Shown: in pieces, positions 7,691-18,000 of the stretch
How positions within the stretch are numbered: the stretch's first letter is position 1
How the letters are laid out: each line of letters starts with the position of its first letter
Source of the DNA: an uncultured Bacteroidales bacterium
GTDB taxonomy: Bacteria > Bacteroidota > Bacteroidia > Bacteroidales > UBA932
Direction: 5' to 3'
Assembly: GCA_900319375.1 (NCBI GenBank)
Contig: ONOI01000026.1
Span: 1-50,515, forward strand
Length of the DNA: 50,515 bases
Position numbers and translations under genes: made by a program
Notes under the pieces: generated by a model
Databases searched by the model: none
Seen by the model: only the letters and a program-made list of their open reading frames with translations
What the model was told of the DNA's origin: nothing

Positions 7691-7791
7691 ATTATTTTTA
7701 CTATATTGCATCGAATTTGCTAAACGCGCAGAAACGAACATAAACGAACAAAATCAATAACAACAATTAAAAACTACAATCAAAAACTGTT

Positions 7792-8586
7792 ATGAAAAAG
7801 ATTTCCATGTTTTTGGCAGCAGCGGCCATCCTGGTCTTCTCCGCCAACATCGCATCGGCACAGGAAACTGAGCAGCCGGCAGCCGAGGGTACCGAAGTGG
7901 TAGCCGCAGCAGCCGACGACGCTGAGGTCGATCCTTTCAACGTCAAGAGCGAAGTTCCCCTTCACCAGGCACTCAAGACCAAATTCATCGAGGGTGGCGC
8001 AGGCTTCATGTCTCTCATCATCATCTGCTTGATCCTCGGTATGGCTCTCTCGATCGAGCGTATCCTTTATCTCTCGTTCTCGAGGACAAACGCCAAGGCT
8101 CTTGTCGCTAAAGTTGAGAAGGCTCTCGCAGAAGGCGGAATTGAAGCAGCCAAGGAAGTATGCCGCAACACCCGCGGTCCTGTAGCCAAGATCTTCTACG
8201 ACGGACTCGACCGTTACAACCAGGGTATCGATGTTGTTGAGAAGAACGTGGTTTCTTCCGGTTCCATCCAGATGAGCATGCTCGAGAACGGCCTTTCCTG
8301 GATTTCCCTCTTCATCGCCCTCGCACCGTCCCTCGGATTCCTCGGAACCGTTATCGGTATGATCCAGGCATTCGACGCTATCCAGGCTGCTGGTGACATC
8401 TCCCCTAACGTTGTCGCAGGCGGTATGAAGGTCGCCCTTATCACTACGGTCGCAGGTCTTATCGTCGCTATGATCCTCCAGGTGTTCTACAACTACATCC
8501 TCGCAAAGATCGACTCCATCACCATCGATATGGAAGAGGCTTCCATCGACCTCGTCGACGTTCTCACTGCATACAAGGCAAAATAA
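7792..8586 (+). CDS. exbB: ExbB/TolQ/MotA proton-channel protein with N-terminal extension
   Basis: 264 residues. After a cleavable-looking signal (MKKISMFLAAAAILVFSANIASAQ) and an Ala/Glu-rich linker, a first membrane helix (FMSLIIICLILGMALSIERI, about residues 77-96) is followed by a cytoplasmic domain and two helices near residues 168-190 (the ISLFIALAPSLGFLGTVIGM region) and 204-228, ending with the conserved GGMKVALITTVAGLIVAMI. ExbB pentamers with ExbD use the proton gradient to drive TonB. It is first of a four-gene operon. The 100-bp leader is A-rich with AAACGAACA repeated near 7731-7751; I see no perfect -7 box in it. Confidence 0.95.
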   Translation: MKKISMFLAAAAILVFSANIASAQETEQPAAEGTEVVAAAADDAEVDPFNVKSEVPLHQALKTKFIEGGAGFMSLIIICLILGMALSIERILYLSFSRTNAKALVAKVEKALAEGGIEAAKEVCRNTRGPVAKIFYDGLDRYNQGIDVVEKNVVSSGSIQMSMLENGLSWISLFIALAPSLGFLGTVIGMIQAFDAIQAAGDISPNVVAGGMKVALITTVAGLIVAMILQVFYNYILAKIDSITIDMEEASIDLVDVLTAYKAK

Positions 8587-8598
8587 GGAGTATCAGCA

Positions 8599-9048
8599 AT
8601 GAAATCGAACTACAGTAAAATCATCAAGTGGATACTGGTCGTACTTCTCGTACTCAGTATCGCAGTGCTCGTGTGGGGCTGGATCTACGGCTTCACCACG
8701 AACGACGGGCTTGCTGTAGACGTGCTCTTCTACTGGTCTTATGCTATGCTTGCCATCGCTCTCATCAGCATCATCTGCATCGGCGGAGCAATCGGCATCA
8801 AGAACGACAAGAAATTCCTCTGGAAGGTCCTTGCCGTGCTTGGAGGCACAGCAGCAGTAGTTGTCGCAGTATACTTCATCTCCCCGGGCGCTCCCGCGGT
8901 AGGTATGCTCGAACAGCCGTCGGCTCAGACTCTCAAACTCACAGATACTATTCTGAATCTTACATACCTTGTGGGTGGACTCACTATCCTCTCGATCATC
9001 GTCGGCGAGATTGTGGTCAGCATCCGCAACAAGCAACAGGCTAAGTAG
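8599..9048 (+). CDS. Four-helix membrane protein of the exbB-exbD operon
   Basis: 149 residues with four predicted membrane helices (about 9-30, 42-65, 74-95, 115-137). No enzymatic motif is visible. A small membrane protein of this kind between exbB and exbD is a recurring arrangement in Bacteroidales, so a role in assembling or regulating the ExbBD motor is a reasonable inference, not a demonstrated one. It starts 12 bp after exbB behind a real Shine-Dalgarno (AAGGAG, about 8585-8590) and ends 8 bp before the first exbD. Confidence 0.8.
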   Translation: MKSNYSKIIKWILVVLLVLSIAVLVWGWIYGFTTNDGLAVDVLFYWSYAMLAIALISIICIGGAIGIKNDKKFLWKVLAVLGGTAAVVVAVYFISPGAPAVGMLEQPSAQTLKLTDTILNLTYLVGGLTILSIIVGEIVVSIRNKQQAK

Positions 9049-9056
9049 TCAAGACT

Positions 9057-9641
9057 ATGTCCAAGAAATCAACACCGGGTTTAAATACCAGTTCGACAGC
9101 TGATATCGCATTCCTTCTGCTCTGCTACTTCCTCATGACCACAACCATGGGAAGCCAGACAGGTCTTGCGCGCCGTCTTCCCCCTATCCCCGACTCCAAG
9201 CAGCAGGTAGAGGACCAGAAGATCAACCGCCGCAACATCATCGTGGTGCGTATCAACTCAGCCGACAGGGTACTTGCCGGTAGTGAGCCTATTGAAATCG
9301 CCTACTTGAAGGAGAAAGTCAAAGAGTTCCTTGACAACCCCAACAACGATCCCAACCTTCCCGAAAAGGAAATCAAGGAGATCGAGGGCTTCAAGGCCGT
9401 TCCTGTATCGAAGGGCGTCATCTCTCTGCAGAACGACCGCGGTACCAGCTATGCGACTTACATCGCCGTGCAGAACGAGCTTGTGAAGGCAGTCAACGAA
9501 CTCCGTGACGAGTTCTCGATGGCCAATTTCGGAAAGAAATACTCCCGCCTCTCCGAGGAGGAGCAGGGATGGGTCAAGAAGGCCGTTCCCCAGAACATTT
9601 CCGAGGCTGAGCCTAAGGACGTAAACGCATCAACAAGATAA
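9057..9641 (+). CDS. exbD: ExbD/TolR-family transport protein (first copy)
   Basis: 194 residues. ExbD hallmarks are present at the N-terminus: STADIAFLLLCYFLMTTTMG, with the membrane Asp (D17) that carries protons. The periplasmic part is longer than in classical ExbD, with a charged insert (PEKEIKEIEGFKAV) before the conserved YIAVQNELVKAVNELRDE segment. Tandem divergent exbD genes are typical for Bacteroidetes. It lies between the small membrane protein and the second exbD (15 bp gap). Confidence 0.93.
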   Translation: MSKKSTPGLNTSSTADIAFLLLCYFLMTTTMGSQTGLARRLPPIPDSKQQVEDQKINRRNIIVVRINSADRVLAGSEPIEIAYLKEKVKEFLDNPNNDPNLPEKEIKEIEGFKAVPVSKGVISLQNDRGTSYATYIAVQNELVKAVNELRDEFSMANFGKKYSRLSEEEQGWVKKAVPQNISEAEPKDVNASTR

Positions 9642-9656
9642 AAGGAGGACATCACT

Positions 9657-10124
9657 ATGTCAATGTTTCGTAAGAGCAACAAGAAAGAAGTTCCCGCAAT
9701 GTCTTCGGGATCTATGTCCGATATCGTGTTTATGCTCCTGTTCTTCTTTATGGTGACCACGCAGATGCGTGAGACCGAGAACAAGGTTCAGGTCAAGCTT
9801 CCCGAGGCCTCCGAAGTCACGAAACTGGAACGTAAAGACCTTTCGTCTTACATCAACATCGGAACCCCTATCCGCTCCCTTCAGGCGCAGTACGGTACCG
9901 ATGCACGTATCCAGCTCAACGACTCCTTCAAGACCAAGGAAGACATCCGCGACTTCGTCGCTTCGGAGCGTGAGGCCATGAACGAGGGCGACCGTCCCCT
10001 CATGACCGTCTGCATCCGTGCCGACCAGGATGTCCGAATGGGTATCATTACCGACGTGAAGCAGGAGCTGCGCCGCTGCTCCGCGCTTAAGATCATGTAT
10101 TCCGCAAGGAAACCTGCTGAGTAA
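9657..10124 (+). CDS. exbD: ExbD/TolR-family transport protein (second copy)
   Basis: 155 residues. N-terminus SSGSMSDIVFMLLFFFMVTT carries the ExbD membrane helix with its Asp (D23). The periplasmic domain ends with the usual VKQELRRCSALKIMYSA. A strong ribosome site (AGGAGG at about 9643-9648) precedes the ATG, unusual in this window. The stop codon sits in the 4-base loop of a perfect 7-bp hairpin (10115-10121/10126-10132), directly followed by the operon terminator. Confidence 0.93.
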   Translation: MSMFRKSNKKEVPAMSSGSMSDIVFMLLFFFMVTTQMRETENKVQVKLPEASEVTKLERKDLSSYINIGTPIRSLQAQYGTDARIQLNDSFKTKEDIRDFVASEREAMNEGDRPLMTVCIRADQDVRMGIITDVKQELRRCSALKIMYSARKPAE

Positions 10125-10142
10125 GCTCAGCATACCTCATAT

Positions 10143-10172
10143 GAGCAGCCCTCGGATGGGGGCTGCTCTTTT
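10143..10172 (+). terminator. Terminator of the exbB operon
   Basis: GAGCAGCC (10143-10150) pairs with GGCTGCTC (10161-10168), followed by TTTTAT. It ends the four-gene unit 16 bp before asnS. Confidence 0.85.
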
Positions 10173-10187
10173 ATAAAAAAAGAATAA

Positions 10188-11594
<1,407 letters not shown>

Positions 11595-11626
11595 CGGAGT
11601 TTTACGATCACGGAGTTTTACGATCA
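11595..11626 (+). repeat. Perfect tandem 16-bp repeat between asnS and udk
   Basis: CGGAGTTTTACGATCA occurs at 11595-11610 and again at 11611-11626. The GTTCTAA-type ending of asnS (AAGAACGCGGAGTTCTAA) also recurs at 11673-11690, so this 119-bp spacer has grown by local duplication. Confidence 0.85.
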
Positions 11627-11638
11627 CCCCTCCTCTTA

Positions 11639-11662
11639 TCCTCCCCTGATCGTAGGGGAGGA
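11639..11662 (+). terminator. Possible terminator hairpin after asnS
   Basis: TCCTCCCC (11639-11646) and GGGGAGGA (11655-11662) form a perfect 8-bp stem around TGATCGTA. The downstream sequence AGAAATAATG has no T-run, so intrinsic termination is uncertain. Confidence 0.45.
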
Positions 11663-11713
11663 AGAAATAATGAAGAACGCGGAGTTCTAAAGAACGCAGA
11701 ATTTTAAGGCCAT

Positions 11714-12334
11714 ATGTTAGTCATCGGTATCGCCGGAGGATCCGGCAGTGGAAAGACCACAGTAGTCAGAGCTATTACAGAGACCCTTAAGGGAGAGAGT
11801 GTAGTTACTATTCCCCTCGATTCGTACTACAAAGACTCCAGCGACCTTACGGACGAAGAAAAACGCAACCACAACTTCGACCACCCGGACGCTATCGACT
11901 GGGAGCTAATCTGCCAACAGCTCTCCGAGCTCAAGGCCGGCAAGAGCATCGAGCAGCCTATCTACTCCTACATCTCCTGCAGCCGTTCGAAGACAGAAAC
12001 TGTCCATGTCGACCCGGCCGATGTCATCATCATCGAGGGTATCCTCGTCTTCACCTGCCCCGAACTCCGCGACCAGATGGACATCAAGATCTTCGTGGAC
12101 GCTGACGATGACGACCGCCTGATGCGCGTGATGACCCGCGACATAGTCGAGCGCGGCAAGGACGTCCGCTGGGTAATCGAGCGTTACTCGAAGACCGTCA
12201 AGCCGATGTACCTCCAGTTCATCGAGCCCAGCAAGCGCTACGCCGATATAATCATCCCTCAGGGAGGCCACAACAAAGTCGCTATCGACGTTATCAACAA
12301 CACCATCCGCAAGGAGCTTAAACAACAAAAATAG
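11714..12334 (+). CDS. udk: Uridine kinase
   Basis: 206 residues. Walker A GIAGGSGSGKTT at residues 5-16, the uridine/cytidine kinase segment IPLDSYYKD, FDHPDAIDW, IYSYISCSRSKTE, and a Walker B-like VIIIEGIL. The enzyme phosphorylates uridine and cytidine in pyrimidine salvage. Length and motif spacing are normal. It is followed after 9 bp by the TonB-like gene, so the two are probably co-transcribed; no functional link between them is evident. Confidence 0.95.
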   Translation: MLVIGIAGGSGSGKTTVVRAITETLKGESVVTIPLDSYYKDSSDLTDEEKRNHNFDHPDAIDWELICQQLSELKAGKSIEQPIYSYISCSRSKTETVHVDPADVIIIEGILVFTCPELRDQMDIKIFVDADDDDRLMRVMTRDIVERGKDVRWVIERYSKTVKPMYLQFIEPSKRYADIIIPQGGHNKVAIDVINNTIRKELKQQK

Positions 12335-12343
12335 CCGCCCCCT

Positions 12344-13051
12344 ATGCGCGACAACCTAATAGGAATCCTGGTCACCGTGAGCGTACACCTCGCGGTGATT
12401 CTCGTTTTGCTCCTAACGGTTGTCCGCCCGGAGATCGACCGCCGGCGCCAGAACATCATGCTCGACTTCAGCCGCCAGGACCCGATCGAAAAGCTCGAGA
12501 AAGAGCTCGCCCGCCAGAAAGCGGCCAATGACCGTGTCGAGCGGATGCTTCGCGAGGCCGGCGTCCGTACCGAGACCCCGCGAAACGTAGCTGTAGACCG
12601 AAGCAAGCTTAAAGACGACCGTGGGACCGATGCCGAAAAGCTCTACGAAGACGCCCGCAGGATCGAGCGCCAGGCCCGCGAGAACATCAACCGCAAGCAG
12701 GAGGATTTCGCGGCCATTTCCCAGCCTAAACCCAAGCCCCATAAGCCCGAGAAAGAGGAACCGGCCTACCAGGGCCCGTCTGTCCTCTCCTATTCGCTGG
12801 GCGAGCGCAAGGGCAGCTACCTCCCCATCCCGGCCTACAAATGTATAGGCGCGGGCGAGGTCACGGTCATCATTACGGTCAACGCCGAGGGCGATGTCGT
12901 GGATGCGAAAGTCCAGGACGAAGTCTCCTCTGCAGACAGCTGCCTTCGCGATTATGCGCTGGGCGCGGCAAAAAGAAGCCGGTTCTCGCGAAGCAAGACC
13001 GGCAATCCTAAAGAAATCGGTAATATAGTCTACAGTTTTATCGCTCAGTAG
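12344..13051 (+). CDS. TonB-family energy transducer
   Basis: 235 residues. A single N-terminal membrane helix (about 4-25, GILVTVSVHLAVILVLLLTVV), a charged coiled-coil-like stretch (about 45-125) in place of the classical Pro-rich region, a short Pro/Lys spacer (PKPKPHKPEKEEP) and a C-terminal domain of about 75 residues with GAGEVTVIITVNAEGDVVDAKV and SADSCLRDYALGAAKRSRF, as in TonB C-terminal domains. It probably couples the ExbBD motor to outer-membrane receptors. The last 14 bp overlap the convergent ctpA-like gene. Confidence 0.8.
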   Translation: MRDNLIGILVTVSVHLAVILVLLLTVVRPEIDRRRQNIMLDFSRQDPIEKLEKELARQKAANDRVERMLREAGVRTETPRNVAVDRSKLKDDRGTDAEKLYEDARRIERQARENINRKQEDFAAISQPKPKPHKPEKEEPAYQGPSVLSYSLGERKGSYLPIPAYKCIGAGEVTVIITVNAEGDVVDAKVQDEVSSADSCLRDYALGAAKRSRFSRSKTGNPKEIGNIVYSFIAQ

Positions 13052-14570
13052 CGGCGGCGAACACGTCGTCTATCTGGAGATAAAGATGATAGAAGGCATT
13101 GTCGCCGAGCTTAGAGTAGCGGCCGACAAGAGCCTTTATCTGAGTCATCATATAGCTTTCAGACTCTTCCCACTCCCCTGCTTTCGGGACAAGTCCGTCT
13201 TTCTGCTTTGCGTAAGCGAGGAACTGGCGGTCAAGTCCTGCGCGGTCTAGATAGCGCAGCAGCTGGGAGTAGTCGCTTATAGAAAGCAACTCGTCTTTAT
13301 GCTGATCGAAATAGGCCGAAGAAAAACGCATAGTAGTAGCCTTTCGATTACACTTCATGTAGAAATCGCTCGCGCGGGTAGTGTCGATCGGGACGAAGAC
13401 ATCCGGGATGATACCGCCCTTCGAGACATTCATGCTGTCTGCATCCACCATCTCACCTTCGCCGTATCGCTTGTAGACCTCGTAGGCATAGTCGTCGGTA
13501 TAGGGCTTCTGGATGCAACGGCCGGACGGGGTGTAGAAACGGGCAACCGTGAGGCGGATTCCGCTGCCGTCCGTGAAAAAGACCGGTTCCTGGACGAGGC
13601 CCTTGCCGAACGAACGGCGGCCGTAGATAGTTCCCCGGCGGTTGTCCTGCACCGCGCCCGCGAAGATCTCGCTGGACGAGGCGGTCCCCTCGTTTATCAG
13701 GACCTTCAGCGCGATATCCTTTAGCGCCCCGCGGCCGTCCGCGAGATAATCTTCGCGCTTGCGGTGTAGGCCCTCTAGATAGACTATGGTATCGCCCTTT
13801 TCGAGGAAGGCGTCGCTGAGCAGCAGCGCCTGATCGAGGTAGCCGCCCGAGTTGTCGCGAAGATCGAATATGAGCTCGCGCATGCCCTGCTTCTGAAGGG
13901 CCTCGGCGGCCTCGCTGAATTCCTTATAGGTAGTGCGGGCGAACTTCGAAAGGCGGATGTAGCCCGTTGTGTCGCCGACCATGAACGAGGCGTCGACGCT
14001 GTGGGTAGGGATCTTGCCGCGGGTAATATCGAACGGGATAACCTCCGCGCCGCGCTTGACCGTAATCGTGACCTTGGTCCCGGCTACTCCCCTCATCCTT
14101 CGGACCATGCTGTCCTGAGGATAGCGGCAGCCCGCGATCGCGACCGAATCTACCTTAAGCAGGCGGTCTCCCGGCATCAGGCCGACCTTTTCCGAAGGGC
14201 CTCCCGGGATAACCTCGATCACCACGGCGGTGTCATTGGGGACGTTGAACTGGATTCCGATGCCGTCGAAGCCGCCGGCAAGGTTGGTTTCCGACTCCTC
14301 GAGCTCCTGCGGGGGCAGGTAGACCGAATGGGGGTCGAGCTGGGAGAGGGCTGCTACTATCGCCGCATCCGTCACCTTTTTCCTGTCTACTGGTTCAACA
14401 TAGTTCTCGTCGACTTTCTGGAGGATGAGATTGAGCTTGCGCCAGTCCTGATACTCGGCTTTAAGGCGGGCCTTCTGGCCGATCACTTTCTGAACGGTCA
14501 GAACACCCATCGCGCCGACCAGAATGCCGACCAGGGCTACTGCTATCGCAGACCAGGAGCTATTTTTCAT
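13038..14570 (-). CDS. ctpA: S41 C-terminal processing protease
   Basis: 510 residues. An N-terminal membrane anchor (about 7-29), helical region, PDZ domain (about 90-180, with GGPSEKVGLMPGDRLLKVD), then the S41 protease core: LRDNSGGYLDQALLLSDAF, INEGTASSSEIFAGAVQD with the nucleophilic Ser near residue 295, and GRRSFGKGLVQ with the catalytic Lys near 322. Such periplasmic proteases cut proteins near their C-termini. It overlaps the deaminase gene upstream by 11 bp, and its stop overlaps the convergent tonB-like gene by 14 bp. Confidence 0.93.
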   Translation of the reverse strand: MKNSSWSAIAVALVGILVGAMGVLTVQKVIGQKARLKAEYQDWRKLNLILQKVDENYVEPVDRKKVTDAAIVAALSQLDPHSVYLPPQELEESETNLAGGFDGIGIQFNVPNDTAVVIEVIPGGPSEKVGLMPGDRLLKVDSVAIAGCRYPQDSMVRRMRGVAGTKVTITVKRGAEVIPFDITRGKIPTHSVDASFMVGDTTGYIRLSKFARTTYKEFSEAAEALQKQGMRELIFDLRDNSGGYLDQALLLSDAFLEKGDTIVYLEGLHRKREDYLADGRGALKDIALKVLINEGTASSSEIFAGAVQDNRRGTIYGRRSFGKGLVQEPVFFTDGSGIRLTVARFYTPSGRCIQKPYTDDYAYEVYKRYGEGEMVDADSMNVSKGGIIPDVFVPIDTTRASDFYMKCNRKATTMRFSSAYFDQHKDELLSISDYSQLLRYLDRAGLDRQFLAYAKQKDGLVPKAGEWEESESYMMTQIKALVGRYSKLGDNAFYHLYLQIDDVFAAATER

Positions 14571-14982
14571 TCTTGTCGATGTCGATCTGCTCGCATTCGA
14601 TATTGGCGCTCTTCAGCAGATCAATGCCGTCTGTAATGCGGTAGAGATCCTTGTAGACTACGCGCCTGATTCCTGCCTGGATGATAAGCTTGGCACACTC
14701 CATACAGGGTGATGCTGTAACATAAAGGGTTGCGCCTTCGGAGCTGTTGCCCGACTTCGCGACCTTGGTGATGGCATTCGCTTCGGCGTGGAGGACGTAG
14801 GGTTTAGTGACGTCGTTTTCGTCTTCACACTGGTTCTCAAAGCCCGAAGGGGTTCCGTTGTAACCGTCGGAGATAATCATACGGTCCTTGACGAGCAGGG
14901 CTCCGACCTGACGCCTTTTGCAATAGGAATTTTTGGCCCATACCTCGGCCATCTCCAGATACCTTTCGTCGAATTTATTCAT
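14560..14982 (-). CDS. Deoxycytidylate (dCMP) deaminase-family protein
   Basis: 140 residues. The zinc-binding deaminase signature is HAEANA (catalytic Glu) and PCMECAKLI. SYCKRRQVGALLVKDRMIIS and DGYNGTPSGFENQCED match the dCMP deaminase/ComEB group, which converts dCMP to dUMP for dTMP synthesis. It sits in a minus-strand chain: it starts inside the end of the acyl-CoA ligase gene (8 bp overlap) and its own end overlaps ctpA by 11 bp, so all are translationally coupled. Confidence 0.92.
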   Translation of the reverse strand: MNKFDERYLEMAEVWAKNSYCKRRQVGALLVKDRMIISDGYNGTPSGFENQCEDENDVTKPYVLHAEANAITKVAKSGNSSEGATLYVTASPCMECAKLIIQAGIRRVVYKDLYRITDGIDLLKSANIECEQIDIDKNEK

Positions 14983-16633
14983 GTTTCAGATATAGATAAC
15001 GTTTGATGCTGCGCTTGGGAGTACGGATGAAGTCTTCTTTGAGGATTTCAATCTTACGGATCTGAGCATAATTCGGCAGAAGAGGATTGATCTCGGGAAG
15101 GCTGCTGAGAATCTTTCCTTCGAGTTCTTCTTCCTCGATTCCGTCCAGGGCCGCAGAGGCGTAGTCGGGATGGATGATGGCGGTAAGGCCACCCTTTTCC
15201 TCAACTACCAGCGATTCAACTACATACTGGACGTTGTTGATTACCGCTTCGAGCTCTTCCGGATAGATGTTCTGACCGTTGGCGGAGAGAATCATACACT
15301 TGAGGCGACCCTTAAGATAGAGGTAGCCTTTCTTGATGATGCCCATATCGCCCGTCTTGAACCATCCGTCTTCGGTAAAGGCTGCGGCTGTAGCTTCTTC
15401 GTTTCTGTAGTAGCCCAGGAAGACATTGGGGCCCTTGACCTGGACTTCGCCCGGGATATGCTCGGGATCCTTGGAATCGATCCTTATCTTGCATCCCGCG
15501 ACCGCCTTGCCCGACGAACCGACCTTGGAACGGTTCCAGTGGGCATAGGTGATGATAGGGGCACATTCGGTCATTCCGTAGCCGGCCGTAAAGGGGAAGC
15601 GCATCTTGTGGAAGAACTTCTCTACCTCCGGGTTCACGGGCGCGCCGCCGAGGATGATTTCCTCGAACGTGCCGCCGAAAGCGGCGACCACCTTCTTACG
15701 CACCGCCCTGCGAAGGATCCCTCCGATAAACGGTGCCCCGACGAAGAAGCGGAAACGCCTCATCATGGGCTTGATCTGGTTTTTGTAGACCTTTTCGATG
15801 ATGAGCGGGACGCTGATGATAACCGCGGGGTGGATCTCCTGGAAAGCGGTCATGATGACCTTCGGGCTCGGGGTCTTCGAGAGGAAGTGGGTATGGGCTC
15901 CGATACACATCTCGAAGAGGAATTCGAACATAAGGCCGTACATGTGGGCGCTGGGGAGCATCGCTACCATATCGCAGGTATAGTCCATCTGAGGCTCGGC
16001 ATCGTTGGCCGCGAACTCGATGTTGGCGATAAGGGCGCGGTAAGGGATCATTACACCCTTTGAGAAACCGGAGGTTCCGGAGGTGTAGTTGATCAGGGCC
16101 AGTTCGTCCGGGGAGTCGCGATAAAAGTCGAGATTCTCGGGACGGAGGCCGGAAGCGTATTCGGTGTGGAAGTCGGAGATTACTTTCGCCCTCTCTTTAT
16201 CCAGGTTGTCGATAGTTGTATAAAGGATGCGGAAATCCGAAATGTTTACCGCGGCAAGAAGGCCTTCGAACTTAGTCGAGTCCAGTTTTTCCCAGATGAG
16301 TTCGTCTATGAAGAGGACCTTTGCCTCGGCATGGAGGACAAGTTCGGTGATGTTTGCCGGGTTGAAATCATGGAGAAGGGGTACCGGAACTGCGCCGTAG
16401 GTCATTACGGAGAGGAAACTTACACCCCAGTTGGCCTGGTTGCGGCCGCAGATGGCAATTTTGTCGCCCGGCTTCACTCCGAATCTTCTGTAGTGGCGCT
16501 GGATGATTGCGATGCGCTCGGCCAGCATGGCATAGTTCATAGTCTCGCCCTTGTAGTTTGACAGGGCGGGCCTCCACCAGTTCTTCTTGAAGCTGCGTTC
16601 GAGCTGCTTATTGAGGGATTTAACTTTAAGCAT
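14975..16633 (-). CDS. AMP-dependent acyl-CoA synthetase/ligase
   Basis: 552 residues from ATG at 16633, one base after the upstream stop; the longer form from 16654 would overlap the upstream gene and is less likely. Adenylate-forming motifs: YTSGTSGFSKGVM (phosphate loop, near residue 180), GYGMTECAPIITY (A5), GWFKTGDMG and YLKGRLKCMILSANGQNIYP (A7/A8 hinge). Family members activate fatty acids to acyl-AMP and then acyl-CoA. The C-terminal RTPKRSIKRYLY carries the usual lysine region. Substrate is inferred as a long-chain fatty acid. No signal peptide. Confidence 0.88.
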   Translation of the reverse strand: MLKVKSLNKQLERSFKKNWWRPALSNYKGETMNYAMLAERIAIIQRHYRRFGVKPGDKIAICGRNQANWGVSFLSVMTYGAVPVPLLHDFNPANITELVLHAEAKVLFIDELIWEKLDSTKFEGLLAAVNISDFRILYTTIDNLDKERAKVISDFHTEYASGLRPENLDFYRDSPDELALINYTSGTSGFSKGVMIPYRALIANIEFAANDAEPQMDYTCDMVAMLPSAHMYGLMFEFLFEMCIGAHTHFLSKTPSPKVIMTAFQEIHPAVIISVPLIIEKVYKNQIKPMMRRFRFFVGAPFIGGILRRAVRKKVVAAFGGTFEEIILGGAPVNPEVEKFFHKMRFPFTAGYGMTECAPIITYAHWNRSKVGSSGKAVAGCKIRIDSKDPEHIPGEVQVKGPNVFLGYYRNEEATAAAFTEDGWFKTGDMGIIKKGYLYLKGRLKCMILSANGQNIYPEELEAVINNVQYVVESLVVEEKGGLTAIIHPDYASAALDGIEEEELEGKILSSLPEINPLLPNYAQIRKIEILKEDFIRTPKRSIKRYLYLKHE

Positions 16634-16634
16634 A

Positions 16635-17960
16635 CTAATAGGTTCTGTACACATCGAAGCGGAGTTCGCTTCGGGTCCACGTAAGCTGGCAATCGTCTGC
16701 GAGGACTATCGCCTTTACATTTTTGGTGGGCCAATAATGGAGTTTTTGCCTCACTTCCGAGGCAAGGAAATGTTTCACGGCAGATTCGCTGCCTATGATA
16801 AGCCAGTTACCGATGCAGGCGTCGTGGGAGTCGTCTGCAAGCGAGAAGCCCTGTCCGAAGAGGGTGGAGACAAACCCGCGGTGTGTATTATAGCGGACGT
16901 TGTGGGAAACTAGGGGCTTCGCAGGGCGAATGAGGACTACTTCCTCGCCCTTCCACTGTACTTTCGCTATTTCTTTGATATCGGTTTCAGCGGCCCATTT
17001 CAGAGGGTCTACTCCGGTGTTCTTTTTAAGCTGATTGCAGGCATTGACGAACTTGTTGAGTCCGGCGCCAGCATCGAGATTCTTTTTCCTCGACTCCATG
17101 AAAGTCTCTACAGAGGAGAGAGGAAGATCTACTACGTAGGTAGCTCCCTGAGGGATGATATCGGGGATTTTGCTCTCGCCGTAGCCCTGGTCTTCGTAGA
17201 CCTTTGCGGCCTTGGAGTAATCCTCGGGATAGACAGCCCTTACATCATAGCTGAGATATACGCCTTTCCCTGCAGGTTCAGAGCCGCTGAGATGCATCAC
17301 TGTCCAGTCTGACCATCCCTTTATAAAGCCTACGAGCTGTTTTCTGGTTAGGTATTTCGAAAGGAAATCCTTCGGAAGAAGGTTCGCGATTGCGTCGTTG
17401 CGGAAGATAACCACATCGCCCTTAGAGGGAGCTTTTTCCAGCGCTTCGGTAAGGCCGACTACCTCAAGGACAGAGGTGTGGGCTTCCATATGGCGCTCGG
17501 ACGCGTCTATGAGGGGCTCCGAAGGGCTGAGGAGCAGCACGCTCCGGCTGCCGCGCTTGCGGGCCGGGGCGGCGACGAGGCGCGACTGGAGCCCGAACTC
17601 AGCGGCCGCTTCCATTACCGGAGCAGCATTCCTGACGGCTGCCTGAGTCTTTCCCGCATCGATTGCGAGCATCGGGATAAGTTCGCCCTGGAAGTGATAC
17701 GAAATCACCATCTTGGAGTCTGCAAGCGCTCCGTAAGAAAACTCACGGAATACGCTGCGGCTGTCCATTATGTTCTCAAGACCGGCGGCAGCTTTATCAC
17801 ACACTATTACTCCGCATGCATCCGAGGGGATATGCGAGAGAAGTTCAAATCCTTTTACTTCGGGAACCGACGATCCTTCCTGATTCCTGTTTTGTCCGCA
17901 GGAGAGGAGGAGTAGCGAAGCCGCAAGCGCGACTATAGTCTTGATCCAGGTTTTAGACAT
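16635..17960 (-). CDS. Lipoprotein of unknown function
   Basis: 441 residues from ATG at 17960 (upstream in-frame codons lie beyond the promoter). A lipoprotein signal peptide (KTIVALAASLLLLSCGQ) has its lipobox Cys near residue 20. The body, with FELLSHIPSDACGVIVCDK early and repeated hydrophobic alternation, looks like a large periplasmic beta-rich fold; I recognise no domain with confidence. The promoter box at 17974-17967 is 6 bp from the ATG, which predicts a leaderless mRNA. It is the first gene of the chain with the acyl-CoA ligase, dCMP deaminase and CtpA. Confidence 0.75.
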   Translation of the reverse strand: MSKTWIKTIVALAASLLLLSCGQNRNQEGSSVPEVKGFELLSHIPSDACGVIVCDKAAAGLENIMDSRSVFREFSYGALADSKMVISYHFQGELIPMLAIDAGKTQAAVRNAAPVMEAAAEFGLQSRLVAAPARKRGSRSVLLLSPSEPLIDASERHMEAHTSVLEVVGLTEALEKAPSKGDVVIFRNDAIANLLPKDFLSKYLTRKQLVGFIKGWSDWTVMHLSGSEPAGKGVYLSYDVRAVYPEDYSKAAKVYEDQGYGESKIPDIIPQGATYVVDLPLSSVETFMESRKKNLDAGAGLNKFVNACNQLKKNTGVDPLKWAAETDIKEIAKVQWKGEEVVLIRPAKPLVSHNVRYNTHRGFVSTLFGQGFSLADDSHDACIGNWLIIGSESAVKHFLASEVRQKLHYWPTKNVKAIVLADDCQLTWTRSELRFDVYRTY

Positions 17961-17966
17961 ACTTTG

Positions 17967-17974
17967 CAAAGATA
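17967..17974 (-). promoter_or_regulatory. -7 box for lipoprotein-ligase-deaminase-ctpA unit (leaderless)
   Basis: CAAAGATA on the plus strand reads TATCTTTG on the minus strand, 6 bp from the ATG at 17960. Confidence 0.75.
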
Positions 17975-17986
17975 ACAAAATACATT

Positions 17987-17994
17987 TATCTTTG
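17987..17994 (+). promoter_or_regulatory. Promoter of LytTR gene (leaderless)
   Basis: TTTG at 17963-17966, a 20-bp spacer and TATCTTTG at 17987-17994 make a full Bacteroidetes promoter. The ATG at 18001 follows after 6 bp. The -33 element abuts the divergent -7 box, so the two promoters should compete. Confidence 0.75.
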
Positions 17995-18000
17995 TACGTT

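Noticed and set aside
7691..7791. Promoter in the exbB leader
   Set aside because: TATATTGC and GAATTTG both deviate from TAnnTTTG and I could not choose between them.
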